Positions 1 to 11,742 of a stretch of 64,000 nucleotides of DNA are shown here, one piece after another. The notes beneath the pieces were generated by a model, which was not told the DNA's origin, did no database searches, and saw nothing but the letters and a program-made list of their open reading frames with translations. The translations under genes were made by a program, and so were the position numbers. How positions within the stretch are numbered: the stretch's first letter is position 1; every line of letters begins with the position of its first letter. Where the stretch lies: contig MZZL01000411.1 in assembly GCA_002749535.1 (NCBI GenBank), positions 1 to 64,000 of the forward strand. The letters are read 5' to 3'. The DNA is from Apophysomyces variabilis (taxonomy: Eukaryota > Mucoromycota > Mucoromycetes > Mucorales > Mucoraceae).

Positions 1-445
1 AGTCTTTGGGCATTGATGCCAGAGGAGAGGGTTCTGAGGAGTTTTCAGGGGCTCTATCTTCGAGGGAAAGGTCATGTTGTTCAATGATATTGGTTGCTGC
101 AGGAGTGAAGTGTTGTTGAGCAAGTTGGTTTTGCACATGGCTGGTCTCTTCACGCAGACGTGCAATTTCAGCTTTGGCGGAGGCGAGTTCTCTTGTAAGG
201 TTCTCGACCATGGTGAGTAGTTGTTGCATATCCGGTTGATTGGCATTGGTGGGCATTTTTCTGTGTTGGAAATCTCTAGAGATTTCGGCATCAACCGGTG
301 CTTGAAGTTGTCTTCCAGTATACAAGACAAATTGTATGATATGCATCAAAGTCTTGGCTCTGAAGTTACTACCGCGACTACTACAACGGAAAACAGGTTG
401 GAGAAGCTCAGTTTTAGTGGAGCCATTGCGACAAAAAGTATCCAT
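1..445 (-). CDS. partial ORF with a coiled-coil segment, possibly retroelement gag-like; runs off the left edge
   Basis: An open frame starts at the ATG at 445-443 and stays open to base 1 (about 148 residues, no stop). A second in-frame ATG lies at 256. The part after it (about residues 64-110) has a heptad-like pattern rich in Leu, Glu, Ala and Gln (motif LARLREET-like; MVENLTRELASAKAEIA), followed by an acidic, Ser/Pro-rich tail. Short N-terminal coiled coils of this sort are common in fungal gag-like ORFs, and the neighbouring 2-4 kb is transposon relic, so a retroelement origin is an inference. A host coiled-coil protein is equally possible. No zinc knuckle is visible because the window ends. 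Confidence 0.4.
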   Translation of the reverse strand, partial: MDTFCRNGSTKTELLQPVFRCSSRGSNFRAKTLMHIIQFVLYTGRQLQAPVDAEISRDFQHRKMPTNANQPDMQQLLTMVENLTRELASAKAEIARLREETSHVQNQLAQQHFTPAATNIIEQHDLSLEDRAPENSSEPSPLASMPKD

Positions 446-768
446 TTTCTCGCAAGTGGGATATTTTAGTGACTTTCGGTGAGTCTCAAAGTTCGAAATA
501 AGGGAATCAATTTCTTTATGGGATAGATTGAGAGTGTTAGATATATTATCTGTCTTGTTTATAGCGCCTTAAGAGACATTTTATATAGGTGTATGTGTTG
601 TTTTTCTTTTCCGAGTTGTAGGTTCTGATAAATTTGCCACCCATCAATTTGACATTGTTTGTTAGAACAACAATATGTTCTATTGCTTTCTCATCATTTG
701 CGTAGTTTTGTTTAGGACATTCTGTTGCATTTTATGTGATTTGTCTGTTGTTCTATGAATTGTACATC
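446..768. other. no gene seen
   Basis: AT-rich spacer between two divergent ORFs. No splice-consistent exon, RNA gene or repeat pair was recognised. It would contain both promoters if the flanking ORFs are real. Confidence 0.5.
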
Positions 769-1062
769 ATGCCAGAACTGCTACCTGTGGTTATTCCTGG
801 CTGCCTCGACAATCTGTTGACGTATGTGACGGATATAAACAAGATTCTGATGGTTTTAGAGGCGTTTGAAAAGCGGTGTAGACCGGTACCAGTCGAGCAG
901 GTCCCCAAGCTTGACAGACTCACGAGGACAACTCTAGCAATGCCAACTTTCTATCCTATCATATCACGTGGAACCAGTCAGAAACGATGGTATGCTTTAA
1001 AGTACTTTTACAATCAGTTGCTTGTTTTTGATTCCTTCCACCAAATCCTGTTTGCAGCGTAA
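769..1062 (+). CDS. hypothetical small protein (97 aa)
   Basis: ATG at 769 opens a 97-codon frame ending at 1062. The composition is protein-like (LDNLLTYVTDINKILMVLEAF forms an amphipathic helix) with a basic Arg/Lys middle and an aromatic C-terminus. I do not recognise the family. A GT at about 990 (after an AACGATG context) could be a donor, so the 3' half may be intronic and the gene longer. No neighbour gives a functional hint, since it lies between the edge ORF and a transposase relic. It may be a chance ORF. Confidence 0.3.
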   Translation: MPELLPVVIPGCLDNLLTYVTDINKILMVLEAFEKRCRPVPVEQVPKLDRLTRTTLAMPTFYPIISRGTSQKRWYALKYFYNQLLVFDSFHQILFAA

Positions 1063-2289
1063 TTTGTTTTGTTTGCTTTTTCTTTATTTCCTTTTTCGTT
1101 GAATTCACGTTTTAGTCATGTTTCTTTTTTAATTCATTATCAATCATGTACGTAAATCCCTGCTTTGTACCTCTTGTTATTGTCTTGCTCAGCTTAGTAA
1201 TATGGCCAGGAACGACCCAATACTTGTGAAGAAGGCCTGTTAAATTTGGCGCACTTAATTTACTATGGTGGACGAAATTTAAAATAATCTATATTTTACC
1301 AAACTTTTGAGTAACCTCTAGTCGATGGGAATTACAGTTTGCAAAATCCGAGCCAAGACTCTTGTAGAGAAATCCTCGTAGAATAGAAATCTTGGCTCAC
1401 AATTTGAAAAACTGCTTTTTACAAAAAGTGGAGGAAGGTCAAAGTGAGGGATTTCATAGTGGTGGCTACAAGGAACTCAGGTAGAAGCTAGTAATCAAGA
1501 TACCATATATGGTAGTTAATGTTACACGGACGGAGATATGTAACTTTAAAGGCTTGAATGAAGACATGAATCAAAATGAGCCAGTAAATTGAAGCTGTAT
1601 ATAACACTGTTTAGCATTTGAAAAACTTAAATACTGATATGCAGAAAACGCAAGTGTAAAGCTGCAGCAGCTTTAAAACGAGCTAGAACAAGTAATTTCC
1701 AATTAGCCCCGAGGTTGCATCAAGGTAATACATGGTTATAAGTAGAACAATAGCCTATTTATCGAGCCACTTTAGTAAAGGAACCTATTGGAGGTGCAAG
1801 AGCAAACCATAGCAACCAAACAAGCTGCTTCTACCGAAGATATTGCTGAAGTTACCGAAGATTTGGAGCAACCGGGCTTGACACAGCAAGATATTGAGAC
1901 TGTATATCAGAAGTTTATGATCACTTGGAAACCAAACAGCGACTCTCTGTTGCGAAATCTCAAATCAGGTTGGAATATTTCAAACTAAACGTGTATATAA
2001 TCTATAATATAGGAAGTTCAAGGATGCTGTTGTATCCAAAAGGACAACAACCCTAAATATGGCTAAACTATAATAAGATCATCTATATCGGAGATTCTAT
2101 GTCAAATACTTCCCCGAAAACTGGGTAGAAGCTACATATCGATAAGACTAGTGATCGACACTATTAAAAGTCACATCATGATAGCTGAGATAATGTAGAA
2201 AAAGTATAAATAAGAGAGTGGTATCGAGAATAAAGCTATATTCCAGTCTCACAGTATTTTACTGTTTGCATCTTTTCTCATTTCTTTTC
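1063..2289. other. non-genic stretch, possibly the 5' part of the transposon relic
   Basis: AT-rich DNA with no intact gene. A 66-codon frame at 1788-1988 (acidic, Gln/Thr-rich) and a basic stretch at about 1643-1690 (KRKCKAAAALKRAR-like) may be the decayed N-terminal region of the element that follows. I see no clear terminal repeat. Confidence 0.35.
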
Positions 2290-4342
2290 TCTCGCTACCA
2301 CAGATGCATCATTGGAGAAAGAAACAAGAACTTAAGGACAAGCAAGAAATCGCAAAGCATTGCAGATCTATAGATAAATACTTTATAAAGAGCACTGGAA
2401 GTGAAGCTGAAGATAAAGACAGAAGTAGCTTTGATGACCTCCAAAGCCATGGAAATGGAGAGGATGACAGCAATCAACCGGACAGAAATGAACGAGAAAT
2501 CCTTGCTATCAGATCCTGCTTTGATAGACTTGATGAATAAGTGCAGTTACTCATGGATTCCAGAAGTGAATTTCGAAGACTAAGCGGCTACGAAGCTATT
2601 CGCCTTCTTAGTGTCCATAGATAGTTTAAATACAGACTTGCTGGAATGAAAAAGATAGGGGCTTCCTTAAAGTTTGCTAAAGAGAAATGGATCAAGAGTG
2701 TGGAATCCAAAAGCAAGACTATCCGACAATGGGCAAAAACGTATCTTGAACTGGGTCATTTTCCTTTGCATAGGCCGGGAAAACACGCAAAAGAAAAGTT
2801 CCTTTCTCAATAATGAAGATATTAAATAGAAATATCTTTCATTTCTCCGGCAATTGGATCCAGCAAAGCGTAACCCTATGGCACTCTAACTGGAACTCCA
2901 AAACAATATCTTTCCGTCAACGCTTGGAATCCAATCAACTATATCGTAAAGAACCATTCTAAATTATTTGCATGAGTGGGGTAACTGCTACAGAAAGAAT
3001 TCTAAGGATGTAAGTAACGTTTAAAAGTACCAATATTTACTTGTGTTTATCAGACACCTGCACATAGATATACTTCGATGGTCATGAACGCGAAGACATA
3101 GTGCAATATCGCGTTGGCTAGGCAACGAAGATAATGTCCTACAAAAAGATGATGGTCAATTATGAAGAAGATGATATGGATTATTGAGTTGCTAGACTTA
3201 AACGAAGGTGAGGTCGAGCACGTTTTAGTTACGCACGACGAGTCTACTTTCTATTCCAACGATGGAAAAGATCTCCTTTGGTTGGAAGGACGAGAAAGTG
3301 TTCTCCGGAAGAAAGGACTTGGGGGATTAATTATGCTCAGCGACTTTGTATGTACGCACCATAGGCCGGCGAAACTTGATCCTGAAGTAGCCGAGAGGGA
3401 AAACTTGCCAACCGAAGCAAGGGTGTCTTCAAAGCTGCATCAAATAAAGAAGAGTGGTGGACAAGTGAACATATGGTCCTGCAGCTGAGAGATAACGCAT
3501 TACCCATTTTTAAAATCTTGTGTCCTAATGCTAAAGGTAATGCAATACAATATCCGGTCGTTGTTGTCAGAAATTGCTCAGATGTTCAAAATTGCAGGTG
3601 TCTTTTGTTTCGATCAAACCTCAAACCATAATGCATATCCTAATATGTATTGCTTGCATCCCACATGAGTCTCGATGAAAAAAAGGATCCGAGTTAAAGT
3701 GGAAATTCAAGAGGATCGGATTTTATTACGACAAGAACGGTACGTGGAGATCGCAAGATATGTATTTCAATAAATACTATACGAAGAAAGCAGAGCGACG
3801 CTCCATCATCTATTTCAAAGGCATTAAAAAGGTATTGAGCATCGTCCTGTCCTTTGCTGCTGTTTACTAGCAGTACACTTAAGATACTTCAGGAACGTGG
3901 CAAATGGCCAGATAACAAGAAGGTAAATCTCGATTGCAGACATGAAGAAGCAGGCGATCAATGCTGTGGCAGACACATCTTATCGGCTGAGCCAGACTTT
4001 CAGCAACAAAAATCGGCCAGCAGAGAGATTGTACAAAAGGAAACGCAGAGATTCTAACTGTACCCCAAATATCATTGCGAATGTAACTTTATCGAGCGAT
4101 ACTAAGTAAAAGCGAAAATGGAAGCGTGTCTACGGTGCAATTACTCTTTCAGGTCCCTAGAGCAAACCTTGCCAAAAATCTTAGACGGTGTGCCCTTAGA
4201 TACCATCAGAAGATATTCAAGAAAGGCTAGGAACTACATTTGCTTCTATGCAGAAAACTACACAGCACAGGAGGCCGAAGAAATGTTGAAGAAAGCTAAA
4301 AAGCAGCACAAATCTCACAGAAAAATGGGTAGAAACGACTGA
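2290..4342 (+). pseudogene. decayed DDE-superfamily transposase
   Basis: Pieces of one transposase-like protein can be read in order on the + strand but in shifting frames with many stops. They are a basic N-terminus (2304-2583), a helical K/R-rich DNA-binding part (about 2645-2800, motif HRPGKHAKEKFLS), FDGHERED (about 3074), VTHDESTF (about 3225-3250, first catalytic Asp), FDQTSNHNAY (about 3608-3637, second Asp) and CNFIERY (about 4076-4096, catalytic Glu), then a C-terminal piece KSHRKMG at 4118-4342. The D, D and E all survive, although the reading frame is broken at least five times. A GT-AG interval near 3010-3060 may be a former intron. The order of motifs fits a DDE transposase that I associate with Mucoromycota and Basidiomycota genomes; the superfamily name is uncertain. 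Confidence 0.7.
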
Positions 4343-6432
4343 GAAGACAAATATGGAGTCAGACTCAAAAATACAAGAATTGTTACGAAAAAAAAAATTA
4401 GCTGTTTTAGATTTCGTGCACCATATCAACTATCCACTGTATATTTCTTTTTTCAGGTCGGTAAATCATTAGATTTCTGTTATGGATTGCATTTCACGGC
4501 TGTATCGCGAATACCCAGTAAAATTGCAGTTCTGGTTTATATCTTCATACTTTTTAAGCAATATTAGTTAGCTGAAAGAAACCTATGAGATAGATGAGAT
4601 AGGCCACATTTGTCTTGGATTTTCCAAAGGACACCTTAAATAGTTTCCCGCAGTGAGATACTCACCGAACTAAACCCTCTTGCGCTTAACGAACTTGTTT
4701 TCATCAGTGTTCAATAAATCATAGCTTTCTGCCGTAAAACGTACAGTTTACGTTTTCATATCTTACAGAATAGCATCAGACAGGTTAGATAAATGAACAG
4801 AAAAGTACGATTTGTACTAGACTTCCAACGACCCGTTAAACAGTTCTCCGTGGCCAATAAGCGTCCTTTTTAAGCATTCATGACTAGGTCCTTGTCCTCA
4901 GTCTATTGCTATATACATGCATGATTTATGAATGATCACATTTTATAATAGAGAAGCACAGTTCGATTTTAGGATTCCGCCTGTAGACTTTGACCCTATT
5001 CCGTATTTATCTAGATCCATGGGTAAAGAGAGGCAAAAAGAAAGAACAGAAAAAAAAAGCAAAGTAATAGGTAGGACATGATGTTGGTTGCTCCCCTCAT
5101 TTTTTTTCTTTTTTGCACAACAAAGAAAAAGGCTTAGCTAATTCCCATCATGTATGCTAACGATTCTTTTCTTTCTTTTTTCTCCGTATAAATGATCAAC
5201 ATCTTGGAAGCTAGGAACGTCATAGATCGATCCACAAGTGACGATGCGCTAAAAAAGAAATTTCGGTCATGCATTGCAATCCAAGTTGGCTACATATTTT
5301 TTTCCTTTTGCATGGAGATACGCAGAATATAGCATACTACCTTAAGAGACAATTGGTGTCACCTGTTTCCTCAAAACGATGACAAGCAGGAATACATCTT
5401 GTTATGCAAAAAGAAACCCATCGGGTTCCCTGGAATTCAAGGGACCCTCCGTTTGTTAAAGATTCTGTTTCTCTCTCTCTCTTTCTCTGTTTCTCACCTG
5501 TCGTTTTCTTTTGTGTTCAGGTTAATTTATTCCGTCCGAAAAAAAAGACCGCAAAATGGCTCATTAAGCCGCATACAATAGACAGAGAGAGAAAGAGTTG
5601 GTAGGGCAAAAAAAAAGTCTCGTATTCTAGGGTACAAAAAAATCATGCCGCTTGACCGGATACCGGAGAATGAAAACCAGGGCATGCAGAAATACAGAAA
5701 AGGAAACTGATTCTGTCCTTACCTTATCATAGGCAGAAATATCAGAAGTAAACTAAACATAACGTCATGTTGTTTTTTGATTTCTGTCATTTACCCTTCA
5801 TCTGCACCCCCAAACATATTTGATAATTTTTTTTTAGTCCTACGTAAATAAGGAATGAAAGAAGAACGGTGTTCATACTCTTTATACATACATACTAAGC
5901 TGAGATGCTTTTGAGGGCGTTAATAAAACAAATTGGATTGTGTTGTACTTTGGTAATTGAGCGAAATAAACAAGGTTACACTAGAAATACAAACTTGACT
6001 AATTCTGGATTAACTAACATCAAGAGTCATGGGGGAAGCAAAAGTAAAGCTGCAGAGTGTTTTATGAACACAATGCACAGCCATGTTGGTTTTCCCTTTT
6101 CCCATTTTTTTAATAAGTTTTACTTTTTCCTGTAGAGAAAAAGAGACAGAAAACAAGCATGAGGAATCATTAAAAAACTAACAAAAAAAAAGGTTTTACA
6201 TGAAAGAAGAATGCTAATGAATAAAACAAAAAAAAATATCGATAAAGAGAAGAAAGGGAGAAGGAGGGGAGGCAGAGAGAGAGATTTTTTCTGGATGGAT
6301 TGAGGGCGAGAGGCGGTCGGAGGCAGATAACTGATAAGGGGGGAAACAAGCAAAAGGTTTTTGGTTGAGAGAATGTTGGGTTGTCGAAATAAAGAGTAAA
6401 AGAAGAAGTGCTATAGCTCTCTTTCTTTTCTC
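4343..6432. other. long intergenic stretch, no gene recognised
   Basis: About 2.1 kb with many A and T homopolymers and CT-rich tracts (for example around 5461-5500). Several short frames exist, but none has a recognisable motif or splice-supported extension. The last few hundred bases, A/G-rich on the + strand, are the 3' flank of the glutamate kinase gene. Confidence 0.6.
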
Positions 6433-8014
6433 TTAAATGGAGATGGCCATATTATCACGGTTAATGATACAATCGGCATCTTTGTAGCCAAGTGAATCCA
6501 CCAAGTAGCTTTCCTTCGCGCGCATGATACGGCAGATCTCGGCACTGGAGTAATTGACAATGCCCTTGGCCACGGTGACATAATCCGTCACCCCGTTTTC
6601 GCCTGTATGTTGGGCAATCAGGCGCACCGCTTGATGTTCGACAAAGTTGCCTTCGACCTTGGCAATCGAATGGGCAAACAACGACGCGCCACTTGCGCCC
6701 TGTCGCGCTGCGCCGCTTGCAATCTTCTCCGCCACATCGGCATCCACATAGATTGTCCCAGCCGTATGAAGACCGTGCAGGATCCACCATTTACGGTCAA
6801 TCAGCGGCTGCGGCTTCGCCACAAAGCGTGTATGCAATGGCAACTTGGTCGTCGTCCCATCTTCCTCGGACGAAATGATCGGCACGATGTTTTCAGGTGT
6901 GGCTCCCCGTGTGATGACCGTCGTCACACCGGCGGCCGTGGCAAGGTCGGCTGCAACCAACTTGGTCACCATGCCCCCCGTCCCGAGGGCAGAACCAGGC
7001 GAAGTAACAACAACCTCTTCACGAAGCTGATCCAGATCGTCACAAACTAGAATCGGTCTTGCCTTGGGATTGGTCCTTGGATTGTCCGTATACAAACAGT
7101 CCACGTCTGTCATCAGAAACAAATAATCAGCCTTAACCATCCCGGCCGTAATGGCCGACAGCGTATCATTATCTCCAAATTTGATTTCCTGAAAAGCAAA
7201 AACAAAAAAAACAGAATCGATTTGAGTACATGACACAGACAATATCAAACTTCTTTTTTTTTCTGCTGAGTCAAACGAAAAAGAAGAGAAGACAGGTTTG
7301 TCTCTTCAATGGTTTGAAACACTTACCGAGACAGAGATTGTATCATTTTCGTTTACAATTGGAACAACGCCCATATCCAAAAGTTCTTCCAAACAATTGA
7401 CAGCATTAAGATATTGAGATCGCTATTGAAAAAGAGAAAAAAAGGAAAATCGTTAAGTTCGTTCTGCTTCAGAAAGGAAGAGGAATAAGTATCTCTTGAA
7501 CTTACATCGGCAAGATCATTACGAGTAAGAAGGATTTGTGCCACAGGTTGATTGAATTGGCCAAATAGATCATCATACATACTCATCAAACGACCTTGAC
7601 CAACAGCCGCTATTGCCTAAAGAATAAGAAGAAGAATATATGAATATCGTTAGTCAATGCCTATCTATCACTTCATCATTCTTTCTTTTAAATTCTTTTT
7701 TTTTTGCTTATGCAAATAGCATTAGATAGAAAGGGTTCACGCACATGCTTTACCTGAATGGCTGCCAATTTCTTTGGTTTTTCTGTCATGTTTAATCGAC
7801 GCAGACCAGTGCCTACGGCAGCGCTAGTGACGAGGACAACTCGGTGGCCCATGCGTTTCAGTTGGAGAATGGTCTCCACTATCCGCGAGAGATTGCCCAG
7901 GAGAGGATAGTGTGTAGTTTCGTCACAAATAGAGGATGTGCCCACCTTGATAACCAATGTCAGGGAGGATTTTGTAGGACGATGTGTATTCTGAACGTTG
8001 CGATAGACCACCAT
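6433..8014 (-). CDS. PRO1: glutamate 5-kinase with PUA domain (proline biosynthesis)
   Basis: Catalyses ATP-dependent phosphorylation of glutamate to gamma-glutamyl phosphate, the first step of proline synthesis, in the cytosol. Four exons on the minus strand: 8014-7754, 7616-7506, 7422-7327, 7188-6433; all introns are phase 0 with GT-AG ends; 407 aa (yeast Pro1 is 428). The amino-acid kinase domain covers residues 1 to about 270, with VIKVGTSS near residue 21, TSAAVGTG near 63, IVNENDTIS near 147 and FGDNDTLSA at the start of exon 4. GTGGMVTKL follows in the regulatory region. The C-terminal about 90 residues form a PUA domain. The start is the first ATG before the kinase core. A Gcn4/AP-1-type site array lies about 1.07 kb upstream. 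Divergent from the GAS1-like gene. Identification is secure. Confidence 0.95.
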
Positions 8015-9901
8015 GATGTTCTTTTTTTCTTATAAAAATAAAATGATCAAATTGGATTTTTTTTGGTTGTTTTATAAAGTATATTGCGAGAGAAAACGGG
8101 AAGAGATCAGTGCATGCCACGCAGGTTCATGTTTTTCTCGGGTTTTTTATAGCGAAGCAAGACAGCGGAGTTTATCGACGATATAAGATGGATAAGGCGT
8201 GTGTGTAAACCTGCATGTATATAAAGAGACAGAGACACACACACAGAGAGGGGAGAATGAGCGCAAGATTCACAGAATAAGAAGGGGGGTTGAGTCAGGA
8301 AAAAATTGATCGATAGGCGTCATGGTTTGAAACTAAGTTTACAAGAGCATTAAAACGTTCCATTTGAAACGGACCAAAAAGTGCAAGATGATCATCGTCG
8401 TTTTCTAATTCAATTATTATCATTATCATTCTTTCTTCTCTTTCGGCATTTTGGCTTTTTTCATCATGCGATGTTTAATATTTCGCGCTCTCTCACATTT
8501 CCTCTGCCTTTTGATCAATAAGAGATAACGATCTGAGGGGACCCATGCCTGAAACACCATATATAGTTTAGTCTCACTCCTTTTTAGGTAAATCCCTAGC
8601 GTCATTTCACTGTGCTGGTACGTGACTGTGCAAGTACTAAAAAAAAAAGGGCGCAAAACTGTGGGTCTGGGGTAACCGTGAATTGAAAGAGGTAAAGCCT
8701 GTATGATTAGATCAAACTAAACCACTTCAGGTAATTCGTTTCCGACAAAGAGTACATGTGAACGATCTTTTCCCTTTTACTTGCTGAAGGGAAAAGCTAG
8801 CCGAATTTCCTGGGTTTAGAACAACTTCTTCAAAAAAGAAAAAGCTAAAGGAATGCCCTAAATTAAAGTATCGTCTAGACTTATTTCACTTTTTCTTTTG
8901 CCTTTCTCATGCCATGAAAAAGGAAACGAAGTTTTATATAATATTTCTCTTACCTATAGACCTTAGCTTTTTTTTTGTTTCCATATATATGCAGAAACGG
9001 GCAAACGATGACATCTTTTTAAGGGCCGGTGACCTTCTGTCTCTCGCACTTATTTGAACAGAAATAAAGAGTGAAAGAGAGGATGAGTCAATGAGTCAAT
9101 GAGTCAATGAGTCAATGAGTGAGTGACCCAGTAAAAAAAAAAGGCTAGTAAGAGAAGCATGTGATTACCATGAAGTAGAATAAGCAACCTATTCGTCATT
9201 CATTAAATCATTCAATTCATTCTTTGCCTTTTTCTTTACCTTCTTATTCATTGCTTTAATTTGATGAATATCTCTGAATCACCGAATTTATCTTTTGCAT
9301 AACATCTTTTGGGCTATGCGACAATGTTATGTGCGGCTTAATCTACGTAAAGCCGAATGGATTTTTCAAATTCAGAAAATAAGAACAACTCAGCGTGCGA
9401 ACGGGCCAAGTTCCAAGTAGTACAGCCCTATTAGTTTGTAAGTCAGAATTAGTGATTATCTTTATCATCATATTGATACCAACCACTTGGATCTTATCTC
9501 CTTCATCAGCAAAATATAAAAAGATCAAAACTTCAAACTGCAAGATATACAGCAGCGTAGTATCTAAAACCTATCCTCCAGTTAAAGAAGGAGGTTCGAG
9601 CAAAAAAAGAAAAAAGTTCATGGCATGGATTTCTTCCCTACTTCGTTTCTTCCTTCCTCTTGTTTTGCATACGCATCCATCCCTTGTGAATAAATATGAC
9701 ATGTTTTTCTATATATCCATATAGCATTCCATAGTTCAATGGACAGAAGGGGAGAGAATGTCCAAAAAGACAAAAGGAAATATGAAAATGAGGGAAACTA
9801 TAAACCCTTTGGATGAAGGGAAACTGAATCTTTCGAACAAAGGACGCAAATCTAATTGCTTTTTTGTTTCCTTCATCTTCTCCCCGTCAAAAGAAAAAAG
9901 G
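8015..9901. other. divergent intergenic region between PRO1 and the GAS1-like gene
   Basis: About 1.9 kb with CA/GA microsatellite-like tracts (8233-8250) and AT-rich DNA. The one striking element is the 8-bp tandem array at 9083-9122, listed separately. No coding exon was recognised. A frame at 9395-9724 lacks any motif. Confidence 0.6.
9083..9122. promoter_or_regulatory. tandem array of Gcn4/AP-1-type sites
   Basis: Four perfect, head-to-tail copies of the 8-mer ATGAGTCA (9083-9090, 9091-9098, 9099-9106, 9107-9114) are followed by two degenerate half copies (ATGAGTGAGTGA). TGAGTCA is the known palindromic core bound by bZIP factors of the Gcn4/AP-1 class, which activate amino-acid biosynthetic genes. 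The array lies between PRO1 and a cell-wall gene. A role in proline-pathway control is inferred; a neutral minisatellite is the alternative. Confidence 0.5.
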
Positions 9902-11742
9902 ATGCGCCTATTCCTCGTTGGCTGTCTTTCGTTATGTCTATACGCTGTGGCGGTAGAGGCACTCCATCCTATTGTTATCAAGGGACACAAGTTCTTCGAC
10001 TCGGTCACCAAAATGCAATTTTTTATCAAAGGGTAATAAACATTGGACATAACAAAAAAGAATAAATGCTTCTTCTCCCTTTCTTTCTGCCTTTTGGGGC
10101 AATTGGTTTCTTCTCTCTGTTGACACGATTTTGCCCCATCTGAATTGTAGCGTAGCGTATCAACCACGAACGAACAATGCCTTGATTGATCCTTTGGCTG
10201 ATCCATCGGCTTGTGTACGAGATGCTTCCCTGATGTCCAAACTAGGATTGAATGTAGTCAGGGTGTATGAGGTATATATTAATGGCGCAACAGGGTATCG
10301 CGGGACCCCTGTTTGATTTGGCTAAAAGGACCCTTTTTTTTTTGCTTTATTTCTTAATAGGTGGATCCCAAGAAGAATCACGATGCTTGTATGAAGACAT
10401 TTGCCGATGCCGGACTCTATGTCCTACTCGATATTGCCACGCCAAAATTCTCAATCAATCGTGAACTCCCTGAATATGATGTGCGATTATATAATGCCTA
10501 CAAAAATACAGTGGACACCTTTGGTAAATATGATAATACATTGGCATTTATTGCCGGCAACGAAGTGACGAACAACAAGACAAACACCCCGGCCTCAGCC
10601 TATGTGAAAGCTGCTGTGAGAGATATTCGTCACTATATACGATCTACCCAGAAACGGTATATCCCCGTAGGTTATGCCAGCAATGATGATGCTGATGTTC
10701 GTTCGCCTCTGAAAGATTATTTTAACTGTGGAAAAGATGAAGAACAGGTATAAAGAAGAAAGAAGTTGTTCAGAAAAAAAAAAGGAAGAGAAAAGATGCA
10801 GGAAGAGAACTCATCAAGTAAATCTACGTCTCTTTTGTTGGAACCCCTTTACAGGTGGACTTTTATGGTGTCAATCTCTATGAATGGTGTGGTGACTCTA
10901 CCTTTGAGAAATCTGGGTTTGCGGATCGTACGAGAGAATTTGCTAACTACAGTAAGCCTGTGTTCCTATCTGAGTATGGCTGCAATCTTGTTACGCCACG
11001 GCCTTTTAGTGAGGTGGAGGCTATCTACGGACCGCAGATGACAGAGGTCTGGTCAGGTGGTGTAGTGTACGAATGGACGCAGGAGAACAACAACTATGGT
11101 TTAGTGCAGCTCGGCAATTCGACGGAGCTCCTGCCAGACTATACCAATCTTCAACAAGCCCTGGCTAAGATCAATCCCAAACGCATTCATATGGATGCTT
11201 ATGATGAACAGCGGTCGGCGTCGGCTTGTCCCCAAGACACGTTTTGGAAGGCATCGGTGTCCTTGCCACCGACACCTTCCGAGGCTGCGTGTCAGTGTAT
11301 GCAGGATAGTCTGATTTGTACCGCCTCCGACAAGGTCTCGAACAACAACGACAACAACAATACGAACACTTTGGGCGCACAGTTGGACATGATGTGTGGC
11401 GTTGTCCCTTGTCATGCTATTAGTAGTAATGCCGAAAAAGGTGAATACGGCAGCTTCTCCTTCTGTTCCCCCAAGGAGAAACTCAGTTGGCTCTATCACC
11501 TTTACGCCAGAAAATACAAAGGAGCCTGCGACTTTGACGGCCACGCGACCAAGGCTACACCAAACCAAAAGAATGTCCAGACCTGTGCTCAGATGACAGA
11601 CGATCCCTCTATCGCCTCCCACAGTGGTAATGGAGTCGGAAGCGATACGGACAACCCGACCGCCGGATCACCATCGACAACGACTTGGACACCCACTTTT
11701 AGTCTGTTGATATCCTTACTTTCCCTCCCCTTATTATTTTGA
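9902..11742 (+). CDS. GAS1: GH72 beta-1,3-glucanosyltransferase, GPI-anchored, with X8/CBM43 module
   Basis: Elongates and remodels cell-wall beta-1,3-glucan at the outer plasma membrane. Four exons: 9902-10032, 10151-10271, 10361-10747, 10855-11742; 508 aa. An N-terminal signal peptide (about 1-20, hydrophobic LFLVGCLSLCLYAVAV) is followed by the GH72 domain (about 22-330). KGVAYQP spans the first junction. IAGNEV gives the acid/base Glu (about 152) and LSEYGCN the nucleophile Glu (about 253). A Cys-rich X8 module runs from about 337 to 430 (CQCM, CGVVPC, ACDFDG). A Ser/Thr-rich stalk and a hydrophobic C-terminus (LLISLLSLPLLF) predict a GPI anchor. In-frame codons extend upstream to 9758, but only the ATG at 9902 puts the signal peptide at the N-terminus. 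Closest to the GAS1/GEL family; which paralogue cannot be told. Confidence 0.93.

Noticed and set aside
6607..7050. 147-codon + strand frame inside the PRO1 region
   Set aside because: It is antisense to the PUA and kinase domains of PRO1 and has no motif of its own.
9395..9724. 109-codon + strand frame in the PRO1/GAS1 interval
   Set aside because: Starts only at GTG, mixed hydrophobic and Lys-rich low-complexity translation, no family signal.
11101..11622. 173-codon minus-strand frame
   Set aside because: Antisense shadow of the X8 module of the GAS1-like gene.
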